DNA from: Allomyces macrogynus ATCC 38327
Taxonomy: Eukaryota > Blastocladiomycota > Blastocladiomycetes > Blastocladiales > Blastocladiaceae
Assembly: GCA_000151295.1 (NCBI GenBank)
Contig: GG745377.1
Coordinates: 174,236-203,461, forward strand
Direction of reading: 5' to 3'
DNA: 29,226 bases
Shown: in pieces, positions 9,943 through 20,161 of the stretch
How positions within the stretch are numbered: the first letter of the stretch is position 1
Layout of the letters: each line of letters starts with the position of its first letter
Position numbers and translations under genes: made by a program
Notes under the pieces: generated by a model
Told to the model about the DNA's origin: nothing
Database searches by the model: none
The model's input: only the letters and a program-made list of their open reading frames with translations

Positions 9943-10648
9943 CGTGACGGGCTGGTGGCGGCAGGGTCGGGCAGAGTACGGGGACGTTGCTGGTGCTCGC
10001 GCTGGTCGGCCTCACGGGGGACGATGCGTGCAAAAAGGTGGGGCCCGGGGTCGGCAGCGACTTGCAGCGACCTGCAGCGTGGATTGGGAGCGTGGAGAGA
10101 GCGAAAGAAGGAGAAAGGACGGCGCGGGCAGGGAATATGGGGCTCGGCCCTGAGCAAGAAGTGGAGACGGGTGATGACAGCAGGGCTTGGCGCGCACCCA
10201 TGCAAAGACGCGCTGGAAAAATGAGAACAGCGCGGGCCTTTCGCACGAGAACCGCAAGCAAAAGAAGGTCACGTCAGCCATGCCCAACGATCAGACCAAG
10301 TGGATCGTCGGGGAGATTTTTCCTGACCAGGATCCGAACCATGGACGCGACCCTGGAGACGACGAGATAGTCACGATCCGCTCGTTCTTCTTCTTCTTCT
10401 TTTTGGCGCGAGTTGATGGGCGGTCGACCGTGCCGTGATGGGGCAGTCCTGTCCGATGCGAGCAGCCCGAGTCCATGGTGCTGACCGACGCAAGCCCGCG
10501 CGCGCAGGCTCCAAGAGGAAAGCACAAAACTGTCTGGTTCTTATTACACGCCGACGCGCCGTTGCTCGGCCCTCTTCACCCGACCACGCCGCCGCTCTGG
10601 CGGTGCGGAAATAGCGCGGTCCCCCCTTGCCCCGCTCGACAGCAACGC
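9943..10648. other. Intergenic region between two minus-strand genes
   Basis: This holds the promoter side of the SYLF gene and the 3' flank of gtr1. A pyrimidine microsatellite (TTC repeats, about 10384-10403) is the only notable element. No gene is supported. Confidence 0.5.
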
Positions 10649-11942
10649 TTACCGAATGTTGCTCTCTTCGAGCCTCTCGAAGTGCCGCCGCGCTGCTGCA
10701 ATATTGGCGAGCGCCGCGCGCGACTCTGGAGAGCATTGTCCACCGGTCAGTCAGTCCGAACCGCGTCCCACCGGCGGCCAACCCGACTGCGGAAGTAGAC
10801 GTACGAATATCCGGATCCGAGACGACCATCATCAGGTACGTATTCGCCGTCAACATATCCAAGTAGACCGACACGCGGCCGTTGCGAATTTCCATGGCCT
10901 GGAACTGCGCGTGCGCCTTCATGCACGAGATCTTGAACTGCTTGATGATGTTGCTGATCTTTTCGAACCGGTGCGAGTCGAGCGGCGCTGCGACGGCGCT
11001 GCCGTCCTCGGTCGTCCATTTCGACACGTGCGAAATGACGAGGAACGTGGTTTTCTCGAAAAGAATGATTTCGTCGGCATCGGCCGCAGAACAGAACTTG
11101 TCGAGGTGCGCTTCGAGCAGGCGCACGTTCGGGATCAGCGCGTAGACGATCGAGGACCATGCCTGGTTTTGGAAAAGGGTCATGAGGACGGCGAGGTGGT
11201 GGAGAACGTGGGTGGTGGTTGGCAACGCACCTGGTACAGCGTCTCATCCCAAATCGACGTGCGGAAACAGGTTGTCTGGATCGGACTCGACCGGTGCTGG
11301 ATCTGCGCGACGCGGTCCTCGAAAATCTAGATTCACACCACCAGGTCAGCGCGCGCGCTCCCCTAACCACACGCGCCACAATCCATTCCGTGCCGTACCC
11401 TGTCGCGCAAATCCTCGTGCACGAGATCCATCTTGTGAATCAGGCAAAACACCTTGGCGTCCTTCGAGTTTTGCTTGATCGCGTCGATGCACATTTGGTA
11501 GTACTCCATGTCGGCGTCGATCTCGCGCGACTCCACGTCGAACACGTAGATGAGCACCTCGACGTTGCGGAAAATGTGGTCGCGCTGCGAGGTAAAGTAG
11601 TTTTCCATGAAGGAGTGCTGGCTATCCATCCGGGTGCGCGCAGCTTATCAGTCGCATGCACGCAGGCCAGGATTGTTGGGGCCAAGGACGACGCACCCGC
11701 CGCAGTCCCACAGGTTGAGCACGAGGTTGCCGAGAAACCGGACCGACGCGTGCTCGACCTCGACTACATTGCGACGTGCGCATCAGCACAGTGTGGTTCA
11801 TGGCGCTGGTGCCAACTGGAAGTTTGGTACTTGTCGCGCCGAGCCGCCGCGTGTCGCGCGCAATGTAGTTGGAAAAGATGATCGACCGCATCGACGTTTT
11901 GCCGGAACCGGACTTGCCCATCAAGAGCACTTTTTTCTTCAT
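10649..11942 (-). CDS. GTR1: Gtr1/RagA-family small GTPase
   Basis: Six exons on the minus strand: 11942-11831, 11763-11697, 11621-11399, 11326-11231, 11162-10805 and 10725-10649. All five introns are 67-79 nt and all phases agree. The product is 310 residues, matching the family length of about 310. The P-loop is GKSGSGKTS (residues 9-17). [25 protein letters not shown] and [10 protein letters not shown] are visible, followed by [12 protein letters not shown] and [13 protein letters not shown]. The C-terminal roadblock-like half includes [13 protein letters not shown] and SNIR at the end. The Rag/Gtr heterodimer sits on the vacuole or lysosome and signals amino-acid sufficiency to TORC1. The partner subunit (Gtr2/RagC) is not in the window. 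Nothing is missing or broken. Confidence 0.96.
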
Positions 11943-12466
11943 CGTGGATGGTTGAGGTGGTGCTGGCCAGTGCTGGTTGGTTGGTGGTCGCGGGTTGGTG
12001 GTCGAGAATGTGGCCGTGGTTGGCCTGCTTGATGCACGGGAGCGGCGTGAGCAAGCGGTGCTCGCTGTAATGCGAGGAGTCGCGGTTGGTCCAAATGCGG
12101 GAGGGACTGGTGCTCGTGCGCGTGCAGCCAAAGGGGCAACGATAGAGAATTGAAATGATTGGGGTGACGACTGACGAGCTTGAGCACTTGTGTTCGAGGC
12201 GACCATGAGCCATGAGGCGTGAGCTGACAACTCGAGCACTTCATCCCGCCGCTGTCGATTTACTTGAATCCTGGCCGACTGGCCGACGCTCGCAAGTGAT
12301 CTTCGCTGAGACGCGCGCTGATACTCCTCGCAGGCAACAATAACGCTCGAATTGAGGGGTAAGGGAAGAATACTGATTCCAACGGCCAAAAAAACACCAA
12401 CTACTGTCGGTCAACCATCTCGTTCCTCATGCACCCACTGATGGGGCGCCTCTCGTGCGGCCGATT
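11943..12466. other. Promoter region of gtr1 and 3' flank of the SDH subunit gene
   Basis: No gene is supported here. Open frames antisense to the gtr1 leader lack gene-like composition. GT-rich repeats lie near 11945-12000. Confidence 0.5.
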
Positions 12467-12471
12467 TTAGA

Positions 12472-13185
12472 TCATGAGCAGAGCGAGCGTGCCGACGCCG
12501 TGGCGCCGAGCGTCACGTAACCCGTCTTGTAGACGGCGTCGAGGGTCAGGAAGCGTCCGCTGTCCCAGGCCTAGGGTGGAGAGTGCGACGGATGAGGTTC
12601 AGCGCGTTGGGAGCAAGCACGGACAGCAGAGCATACCAAGTGACGGATCCCATTGACCGTGTGGTAGGCAAACGGCGCCGCAATCGCGAGTTTGCCCGCG
12701 TAGAAGATGGGTGCCGGGAGCGCGGCAACGGCCTGGACGAAGTCAGCCGAGCCGGCACCAGCGGCCGCGGCCAGACCGGCACCGTAAAAGACTAGCAACG
12801 AAAAAGGGACAGCACGCGTGAGCAGATCTGATTCATCCACAATGAAGAGTGGGCACGAGATCAACGTACGCGCCGACAGACCACCGCCCGTGAAACGGTG
12901 CGAGATCGACATCACCATCGGGAGCCACCGGGCAAAGATGGTGAGGTGCGGCGACGTGGGACGCAGCTGCTTGACGGCCGCGACGGCCTGCAGCGTGTCC
13001 TGCGGCTGCGAGCCCGACGACGAGTGGCGCGCGGCCACGACAGTCATGGCTAGCGATGCGGAGTGTCGGTCAGGTCATGTACGTCAAAGGATCGCGTGTT
13101 GACAGTGGGCATGCGTACCCGGAGTGACCGAGCGGAGCGCGAGCGACCGCGCGGCGAGGGGCGAGGCAATGGCGGTGCGAAGCAT
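12472..13185 (-). CDS. SDH3: Succinate dehydrogenase cytochrome b560 (membrane anchor) subunit, C terminus frame-shifted
   Basis: Exons on the minus strand: 13185-13119, 13049-12870, 12791-12637 and 12570-12472; introns are 69, 78 and 66 nt. The N terminus MLRTAIASPLAARSLALR is a mitochondrial presequence. The core shows SPHLTIF, then SISHRFTGG with the quinone/heme-region S-x-x-H-R, then FAYHTVNGIRHLAWD, which carries the axial heme-b His. Complex II anchors succinate dehydrogenase in the inner membrane and passes electrons to ubiquinone. As read, the protein ends GATASARSLCS and lacks most of its third membrane helix. The alternative frame after about 12492 reads VGTLALLMI and stops at 12467-12469, as expected for this family. 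A missing base near 12490-12494 is therefore likely, by assembly error or mutation. Confidence 0.92.
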
Positions 13186-13631
13186 CGTGGCGAGGTGCAC
13201 AGAGAGGAGATTGGTTGATTGTCCACTAAGTCTGCAGGTGTGGCAGTGTTGTTGGTGCGCGGTCAGTTGCAGTCCAGGAGCCGGCAGCTTGGCGGCACGC
13301 GGTGTCGGGCACGGACCAGGCGGGCCGAATGCAGCGAGTCGCGCGGTCTTGCAGGCGCGCCGGTCGGTTGGAGGCTCGTCGTTGACGTTGTGGAGGTGGA
13401 AGTGGTTGGCGATGGGCGGCAGGGTCGTTCCTCCCGATGCAAATGTGTGTTGACAACTCGCGAAAAAAACGATCGACGGCGCAATCATCGGGTGGTTTCG
13501 GAAATGCCACTCCAGTCACAGCTTGCTCTGAGAGTCACGCTGCCGCTCCATCACAACAGTCGACCGCCCCACCGCACACAGCTCCACAGCGACAAGTCCT
13601 TCACCTCCACCACCAACAACCATCACGAAAA
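13186..13631. other. Divergent promoter region between SDH3 and the HIT-finger gene
   Basis: A 446-base bidirectional intergenic region with no supported gene. It should contain both promoters; no clear TATA element was seen. Confidence 0.5.
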
Positions 13632-14309
13632 ATGGCCAGGGGCAACGTCTTTTCGCGGCCCTGCGCCGTCTGCCAGGCCGCCAACGCCAAGTACAAGTGC
13701 ACGACGTGTCTCGCTCCGACGTGAGTCGCCCCAATTTCGCCTTTGACCCAGCACGCTGCAACCCAATGATGACCAACGCCGCGACGATAGATGCTCGCTC
13801 GGCTGTCTGCGCTCACACCGTGACCGGCCGTGCGCCGCGCCCGCACCCGCCGACCAACCTGACGCTGCTGCCGCTCCGTCGCGACCACTCGGCGCGTTCT
13901 TGCCACCGAAAAAGCCCATTCCGGGGCTGACCAAGTCCAAGAACCACGGAGACGACGACGATAATGAAGCCAACGAGGAAAGCGAAGAGGACGAGGACGA
14001 GCAGCAGGCGCGCATCCCCATGGACAAGCTGATGCGGCTCGGTTCGTACTCGCTTCTCCACCAGAATGCTTCCGTCCGTCGCCAAAGGCTGATCCACGCG
14101 CTGTGTCTCCAATAGCCAACACGGATGCGGTTCTCGAGGCGCTGCAGTCGTCGCGGCTCCGCGACGTCATTACCCGCATTGACCAGGCCAACGACGACGA
14201 CCCCAACAAGGCCGCTGCGCGTGAGGCCATGCTGCTAGAGGCGTTGCAGGCCGACCTGGAGTTTGCCAAGCTCGTCGATGCGTGCCTCGGTGTCGTGCGG
14301 GCGCCGTAA
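13632..14309 (+). CDS. ZNHIT3: HIT-type zinc-finger protein, ZNHIT3/Hit1-like
   Basis: Exons 13632-13720, 13791-14041 and 14116-14309 encode 177 residues. Introns are 70 nt (GTGAGT..TAG) and 74 nt (GTTCGT..TAG). The first junction completes a HIT zinc finger with the spacing C11-x2-C14-x8-C23-x2-C26-x4-C31-x3-C35-x3-H39-x4-C44. A linker with PLGAFLPPKKPIPGL and an acidic Asp/Glu run follow, then MDKLMRLANTDAVLEAL and a C-terminal helix block with DLEFAKLVDACLGVV. That end fits the ZNHIT3/Hit1 subgroup rather than ZNHIT1 or ZNHIT2. Such proteins stabilise the Rsa1/NUFIP factor in box C/D snoRNP assembly. Confidence 0.88.
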
Positions 14310-15609
14310 CCCCTCGCTTTCATCTTTTGAACTGTTCGTTTGGGTGTGTGTCGTTTTGATAACATGGGCGTGAGTTCTTGGGTGCACCTCCTGCTCTTTC
14401 TCCATTTCATAAAACCAGCAACGCAGCAAATCGTTGTCCAAGACCGTCAGTTTGTCAGAGGTGAAATTGTTTTGGCTTCTGTGCTCAACATGAGTTTTTG
14501 GATTTTCAGCCAGGACGCTCATCGTTCGGCAAAGGACATAAAATAGCAATCCACCAGGTGGCCGTGGTTGGAGCACGGTGAGCGAGGAGGAGCATGAATG
14601 ACCGGCAGGGCGCGCGGAGGAGCGTAACCACAGGTGCAGATCCGAGTGGATACAGTGATTTGCAGCACAGTCGCGAATTCATGGCGAGGTGGTAGTTGGA
14701 AGCCAGGTTGGAGAGAAGCAAGTCACCGTGATCAAAGTCGTTTTTGTACTGGGGTGATCAGACCTGCCAAAACCATCATCCATGCAATGCAACTAGGTCG
14801 ATCCCTGCCCAACCAGTCTGCCGCGAACAGTGTGCCAACCTGACCTGTATTGCTCCCTCTTCTGTGGTTGCGTCTCACTCGACAAGTACGTCGCAATCCC
14901 ATTGCGACCGGCAACACGATTCGCAGCAGCAGCAGCACCAGCAGCTTCAGCATGGCCAGTAGCAGCACGAACGGACGAACACTACCGACCGGCGAGTCCC
15001 TGGCCAATCGCTCGTTTTCAACCCCACACGGCGCTCGCTGGCGACTACCACGAGGACGACCCGCGCCACCGCCGTCCCCACGACCCCGCCGCCATGACGC
15101 TCCCGTTATGCCGCTGGCTATCGTTCTCGACGGTCTGAACGAAAGTTTGGCCGGATTGCGACGATTTCGCAACGGATGGATGACGATGACCACCGTCGCG
15201 CACGCCGCACCGCGCCCGCACAATTTGCCTCCGGACGCCCGTATCGTCGATATTCGACGGAGCCGCGCACTCCTGGACGACTTCTGCTAAAATCTCCGTC
15301 GCGGGCCGTCTTGGAACCGCGGTGCTGGCGGGTCACGGTCGACTTGGCGAAACGGCGGTGGTCATTTTGATCGCCAAATGGCGGTGGTGGCAAGGTCCCC
15401 GGCGGTTCCACTGGCGTTGCGGAGGCTACATTTTGACTCGCGGAAACGAATCGATCGTTCTCGTTCGTGCTGTCATGCTCTGCTGAGCTGGTGTTTTTCG
15501 CTGCGATCGCGGTGCTTTGCCGTGTCGCTTGTGACCGTTTTGTCGCGCCGGTTCGAAAGCTCACCTTTTTTCGACCCGACTTTGCAGGGGCCACCTTCAT
15601 TCTGCCAAG
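14310..15609. other. Long intergenic region upstream of eL13, no firm gene
   Basis: About 14310-14560 is AT-richer and probably the 3' flank of the HIT-finger gene. Between 14830 and 15290 two plus-strand frames overlap. One includes MASSSTNGRTLPTGES and the other LAGDYHEDDPRHRRPHDP, but neither shows a consistent start, splice sites or a known motif. A short unrecognised gene here is possible but unproven. The last 200 bases are the eL13 leader, ending in a pyrimidine-rich TTTGCAG that could be a leader intron acceptor. Confidence 0.4.
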
Positions 15610-16239
15610 ATGAAGCACAACAACCAGCTGCCCAACCAGCACTTCCGGAAGAACTGGCAGATCCGCGTCAAGACGTGGTTCAACCAGCCCGGCCAGAAGA
15701 AGGCGCGTCGCGTGACTCGTGCCGCCAAGGCCGCGCGCATCGCTCCCCGCCCGGTCGATGGTTTCCTGCGCCCGGCGGTCCGCTGCCCGACGGTCAAGTA
15801 CAACCGCCGCCTGCGCGCCGGTAAGGGTTTCACGCTCGACGAGCTCAAGGCCGCCGGCGTGAACCGCAAGGAGGCGCACGGTCTCGGCATTTCGGTCGAT
15901 TTCCGCCGCAAGTCGCGGTCTGAGGAGGCGCTGTCGCTCAACGTGCAGCGTCTCAAGACCTACAAGGCCAAGCTGATTGTGTTCCCCAAGAAGGCCGGCA
16001 AGGCCAAGAAGGGCGACGCGTCGGCCGACGAGATCGCGCAGGCGACGCAGCTCAAGGGCTTTGTCCTGCCCGTCTCGAACGCCGTCGAGGCCGAGGCGCC
16101 GCGCGCCATCACCGCCGAGGAGAAGGAGTTCTCGGCGTACGTGGCCCTGCGCAAGGCCCGCACGCTCGCGCGGTACAACGGTATCCGCACGAAGCGCGCG
16201 GCCGAGAAGGCCGCCGCCGAGGCCGATGCCAAGAAGTAA
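15610..16239 (+). CDS. RPL13: 60S ribosomal protein eL13
   Basis: A single coding exon of 209 residues starts MKHNNQLPNQHFRKNWQIRV and is full length for the family. It is rich in Lys and Arg and shows conserved blocks RVKTWFNQPGQKKARR, RCPTVKYNRRLRAGKGF and GISVDFRRKSRS. The C-terminal Ala/Lys helix is also typical. It is a structural component of the large ribosomal subunit. Codon use is strongly biased to C/G third positions, as expected for a highly expressed gene. No intron interrupts the coding part; one may lie in the leader. Confidence 0.98.
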   Translation: MKHNNQLPNQHFRKNWQIRVKTWFNQPGQKKARRVTRAAKAARIAPRPVDGFLRPAVRCPTVKYNRRLRAGKGFTLDELKAAGVNRKEAHGLGISVDFRRKSRSEEALSLNVQRLKTYKAKLIVFPKKAGKAKKGDASADEIAQATQLKGFVLPVSNAVEAEAPRAITAEEKEFSAYVALRKARTLARYNGIRTKRAAEKAAAEADAKK

Positions 16240-17253
16240 AGCATCGCTTCTGTCCTGTCTAGTTTGGGATCGCATGGGGGTTGTCGTGCGGGGTGGGTGA
16301 AAATACAGCGTCTGCCGTGCTCGCCTTGCCCGCGGTGCCGCCAGGGACTCGTTCTCGCGACTGCCTGACTCGGTGCCGTCGTCGTTCATGGTTGGCTTTG
16401 TCGCCTCGCTTCAGGTTTGCTGTCTTGATCGTTCACGATCCATCACCGTCAGTTTCGCTTCACAACTCGCGTTTTCGTCCTCGCCGTTGGTTCCACTTCA
16501 CATCCGTCATGATTAAAAGTCAATCAAACCGCTTTGCGCCGCGTTTTGCCTGCCACACGTCGCTCTGTTGGCCAGGATGCGCGCCGACCTGCACCCATCA
16601 TCTCACGAATATGAACCGAGTCATTTCCATAGATTTCTCTTTTTCGTCTCACGACCGTCCCCTCACTTTCCTCACCTCCGTTAACCTCACTCCCGACAGG
16701 TTATCGTATAATCGCAAAGTTGCGGATTCGGATCCCAAGATCTGGATCACACGCTCTCCACCACTTCTTGTCGGGCTGGAAGCACGGAACAGCAAGCGCC
16801 ACGGACGCGTCGGATGTGCACACACGCCCTTGTTTGACGACCATGACCACCGCGAGCATCCGTGCGTGCATCCTTGCTGCGGATCGCTGCCCCGTTTCGA
16901 GATCAATTCAACGCTTTACCAGCCGCCTGGGCCGGTGCAGCAGCAAAGCAGCGGACAACGCACCAAAACAGGCTGCCATTTCGGGCCGCCCGCTCATGAC
17001 CCACGCATGACGCGACAGGCCGTCGGGCACGCGTTTCGGTGCCCGCCCGTGCGTCAGCCGCAGCATCAACGGGTGCCGCATCCTGGGGCGAGAGGTATAA
17101 AGCGGCGCGCAGCCCCTCGTCGATGCTCAGCAACCGGCCGTCGCCCACCGACCAATGTACACCAACCACCACGCTTTTCTGTGCCCTTCCACCACGACTC
17201 GCGCGCATATGCTGACGCCGACCTTCTCCACCGGATAGCCCACGCGCCCCGCC
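16240..17253. other. Intergenic region upstream of the first secreted paralogue
   Basis: A long plus-strand open frame crosses this stretch and overlaps the next gene out of frame. It lacks gene-like composition and was rejected. The region should carry the eL13 3' flank and the promoter of the gene at 17254. Confidence 0.5.
17096..17101 (+). promoter_or_regulatory. TATA box of the intronless secreted gene
   Basis: TATAAA lies within GAGGTATAAAGCGGCG, 153 bases before the ATG at 17254. Confidence 0.55.
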
Positions 17254-17670
17254 ATGCTCGCCAACGCGCTCTCCCTCCTCGCTGTCGCGCTCACCGCGCT
17301 CACCGCGACCGCGTCAGCCGCCCCCGCCAACGGTCCTGGCACCGGCCCGAACGGGTACCCGCCGGCCGACCCGATCGCGCAGCTGCAGTACTCGACTGGC
17401 TACTACGCCTACCCGGCGATCACGGGCGAGTACCCAACCAACACGCAGACCTGCTTGGGGCTCGAGGGCATCAACCCGCTAATTTACGTCAACTCGGTGC
17501 GCACCTACCCGGACGGCCGCCGCGCCTACAAGGTCCGGCTCTACTCGGACTGGGCGTGCCAGGGCAACATCTTGGGCGACGTCGATTTCTATTACGATAA
17601 TGGCAAGCCGCTGAATGGGCCGGACGGCAAGCCGGCAGTGCCCAAGTCGTTGCATTTTATTGCGGCTTGA
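17254..17670 (+). CDS. Small secreted protein, intronless member of a tandem pair
   Basis: 138 residues starting MLANALSLLAVALTALTATASA, a clear signal peptide. The mature part is about 116 residues with two Cys (TCLGLEG and DWACQG), which could form one disulfide. Other features are TGYYAYP and YPDGRRAYKVRLYSDW. It aligns along its whole length with the gene at 18818. The family is not recognised; an extracellular or wall-associated role is inferred only from the signal peptide. It has no introns, whereas the paralogue has two at positions that fall inside uninterrupted codons here. A TGTATATATACA palindrome lies about 40 bases after the stop. Confidence 0.88.
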   Translation: MLANALSLLAVALTALTATASAAPANGPGTGPNGYPPADPIAQLQYSTGYYAYPAITGEYPTNTQTCLGLEGINPLIYVNSVRTYPDGRRAYKVRLYSDWACQGNILGDVDFYYDNGKPLNGPDGKPAVPKSLHFIAA

Positions 17671-18817
17671 GGTGGAGAGGGGAGATGTGCGATTGGAGCG
17701 AGTCTTTTCTGTATATATACACGGTTCATTGCTTCCACGACGCGTTTTTGATCTGTCTTCTTGGTTGTCGAGGCCGTCGTCACAGCTGGCGCGCGTGAGC
17801 ACGATATGCCCGGTGCGGCCCCCACACAACGCTCCCTGCCTGAAGCAACCCATCGACAGCGCCAGCGCCAGCTTCGCACATAAATGCGGCGCCCCTCCAC
17901 CTTTCTCGTGTCTGCTCGATCCACGGTGATCCACTGACAGGCCGGCAAAGCCATACTGTCGTGCGCGCTCTTGGCTGTAATATCGGACGTCCAAGGGCGA
18001 GCTCTCGCGATGAGATCTTCAGGCGCGCGAGCGTTACGGGGGGACATGGTCGCGGTGCCATGTGTCTGTGTGTACAGGAGCCGGGCGCAGGCACGATGCG
18101 GACGCGGGCGCAGCCGTGGTGGCCACCTGGCGCGGCGCGTCAAGGAGGCGCCGACGCAACGGACCGCAGACAGACTGCTTGCTTGCGCGCGTCCGACCAG
18201 GTTCCTCGGCCCGGTTCTTCCCAACGCGCGCGCTTGCGCATCCAGAACCCAGGACCATGGGCTGGTCGATATGAAGGGAAGACTGCCGCGAACTCTGCCG
18301 CAGCGTCAATGACCAACGGGCCGGTGCACACGGCGTGAAATGATGGTGATCATAGTGGTGATGGCCCTGCGCGCACCTGCGTCCCCACGACTTGCGACTG
18401 CGGGCCGGGGGAACCGCGACGCGCCACGACGCTCCCACGCGGGCTGAGGACGCGTCGTGGTTCGTCGAGTTTGTTGAGAAAGTTTTTGCGTGGCGGCTCG
18501 GCGTGCGTTCGGACTGGCCCACTTCCATTGCTTGCAGGAGCGCGCCGCCAATGTGCCTGGCGCGGAAAGTGGAGGCCGTCGGCCCGGATGCACGCCGACT
18601 AACGCCGCTTCCAGCGAGCCCGACGTGGTTCGGCACGCACCGGTTGCAGATAAATACCGGCGCTCGCCCGCGCCCCGGTTTGTGGTCGCATCCGCGTCTT
18701 CGCTCTTGGTACGTTTGCACGCGAGTGGGCGTCGCGCGCGCTGTTGGCCGCATCGCGATCTTCATCCTCGACGCTTCACTTACGACCCGTTCTCCTGCGC
18801 ATAGCACATTCATCACC
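17671..18817. other. Spacer between the two secreted paralogues
   Basis: No gene was accepted. A long minus-strand open frame covers part of the region and the downstream gene, but it is a shadow frame. The second half should contain the promoter of the 18818 gene. Confidence 0.5.
18649..18656 (+). promoter_or_regulatory. TATA-like element of the second secreted gene
   Basis: GATAAATACC lies about 165 bases before the ATG at 18818. It resembles the TATAAATACC element before the LPMO gene. Confidence 0.4.
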
Positions 18818-19382
18818 ATGACCAACCCGCTCTCGCTGCTCGCGCTCGCCCTCGTCGCCCTCGCCGCGTCGACCGTCTCGGCATCGCCGATGCCGAACCG
18901 AGGCCCGGGCCCGAACGACCTGCCGCCGCCCAACCCGGTCGCGCAGGTACGCGTTGATCGGCGGTTCCGTCCCTGCCGTGCCGACGTTCTGATGCTGACA
19001 CAAACCACCAACCAACCAATAGATTCAGTATACGACGGGCTACTACGCCTATCCGTCGGCGCCCGGCGAGCACCCGCAACCCGCTCTGACGTGCCTTGGT
19101 CTCGAGGGTACGCGCTCTCATCCACCCGCCCCTCACGCACACCCGGAACGGACAAATAGCTGACGCGCTCATCACGGTGTAGGCGTCTACCCGATCACCT
19201 ACATCAACTCGGTCAAGACCTACTCGGACGGCCGCCGCGCCTACAAGGTGCAGCTGTTTGGCGACTGGGGGTGCAAGGGCGCGCCCGTTGCCGAGACCGA
19301 CTTCTTCTACCAGGACGGCCAGACGCTCAAGGGCGCCGATGGCAAGGAGGTGATTGCCAAGTCGATGCGGTTTGCGCCCTGA
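18818..19382 (+). CDS. Small secreted protein, intron-containing paralogue
   Basis: Exons 18818-18946, 19023-19107 and 19183-19382 encode 137 residues. Both introns (76 and 75 nt) begin GTACGCG and end TAG. Splicing gives PVAQIQYTTGYYAYP and TCLGLEGVYPITYINS, which match the paralogue at 17254. A signal peptide (LSLLALALVALAASTVSA) precedes a mature region with the same two Cys and DGRRAYKVQLFGDWGCKG. The family is unknown. The two introns mark positions where the neighbouring copy has none. Confidence 0.9.
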
Positions 19383-20161
19383 GCAGCAGCACGTCGTTGC
19401 ATGGGGCGCGCGTGCTTGCGCGACCGTGGCGGTTGAATAGACGATGGGGAAAATGGATATCTCTACACGCCTCTCTCTGTCGACACGTATCAGCGCATCG
19501 CCGTGGTTCCGAATCTGGCACACCCGGTCTTGGGCACAGCTGGTGCACAGACAGCCGACGAAACCAACGTTTCTCGTCGCGCAGACCAGGACCGGCCGCA
19601 TCCCCGCAAACATCATGTAGTACCAGGGGCTCGGTGCCGTCGTCAGGCGCGCCAGCCGAATGTGCCGTGCCGATCAACGGCAGCGCCGTCGCGAGACACG
19701 GCGGGAGAGGTGACGCGGACGTGCCTTGCTTTGCACATGCACGACGATCGCGTCCCGCACGTTTGGTCGGCGCAGCGGTTCACGCCGTGTTCGCACACCG
19801 ATCGCTCCTTTTCCCGCCCGCAGTAGCTGGTCCCACGCCGTCCGCGCGGGCAGGACGATTGCCGCGCTGGATGCTCGCACCATGCGCACGACGCGCACGA
19901 CGCGCGGCGGTCGGACGTGGGGCTGACTCGGTTGGCCGAGTGAAGCGCAACGCAGAGTTGGTGCGGCCGTGGAGGTAGTGGGCTGGCCTCCACCACAGCG
20001 CCTTATCTCTTCTCTTGCTCTTCAACCGACCAACCGGCCCATCAATCCATTCGGCAGCATTGCGAATCCCATCAAGACAGCACGCCAGCAGCAGCAGCCT
20101 TGCACGACCACCCGATCGTTGAACCAGCGCAATCGATCCATTTAACCAAACAAGCACCATC
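19383..20161. other. Intergenic region upstream of the Hsp20 pair
   Basis: No supported gene. Open frames on both strands lack motifs. The right end should hold the promoter and leader of the first Hsp20 gene; no clear heat-shock element array was identified by eye. Confidence 0.5.

Noticed and set aside
8909..10153. Plus-strand open frame of 414 codons
   Set aside because: It is antisense to the SYLF/SH3 gene and strongly Arg-rich.
10318..10345. tRNA-like GGTTCGGATCC on the minus strand
   Set aside because: The T-stem arms do not pair and no acceptor or anticodon stem could be built.
14235..14576. Minus-strand open frame of 113 codons
   Set aside because: It runs through the 3' end of the HIT-finger gene and AT-rich flank, with no motif.
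14850..15290. Possible small gene upstream of eL13
   Set aside because: Two overlapping frames compete, with no consistent splice sites and no recognisable domain.
15118..16389. Minus-strand open frame of 423 codons
   Set aside because: It is antisense to the eL13 gene, which has strong codon bias; a shadow frame.
16281..17600. Plus-strand open frame of 439 codons
   Set aside because: It overlaps the secreted gene at 17254 out of frame, and its upstream part has no gene-like composition.
18034..19155. Minus-strand open frame of 373 codons
   Set aside because: It is antisense to the spliced secreted gene, with no start context or motif.
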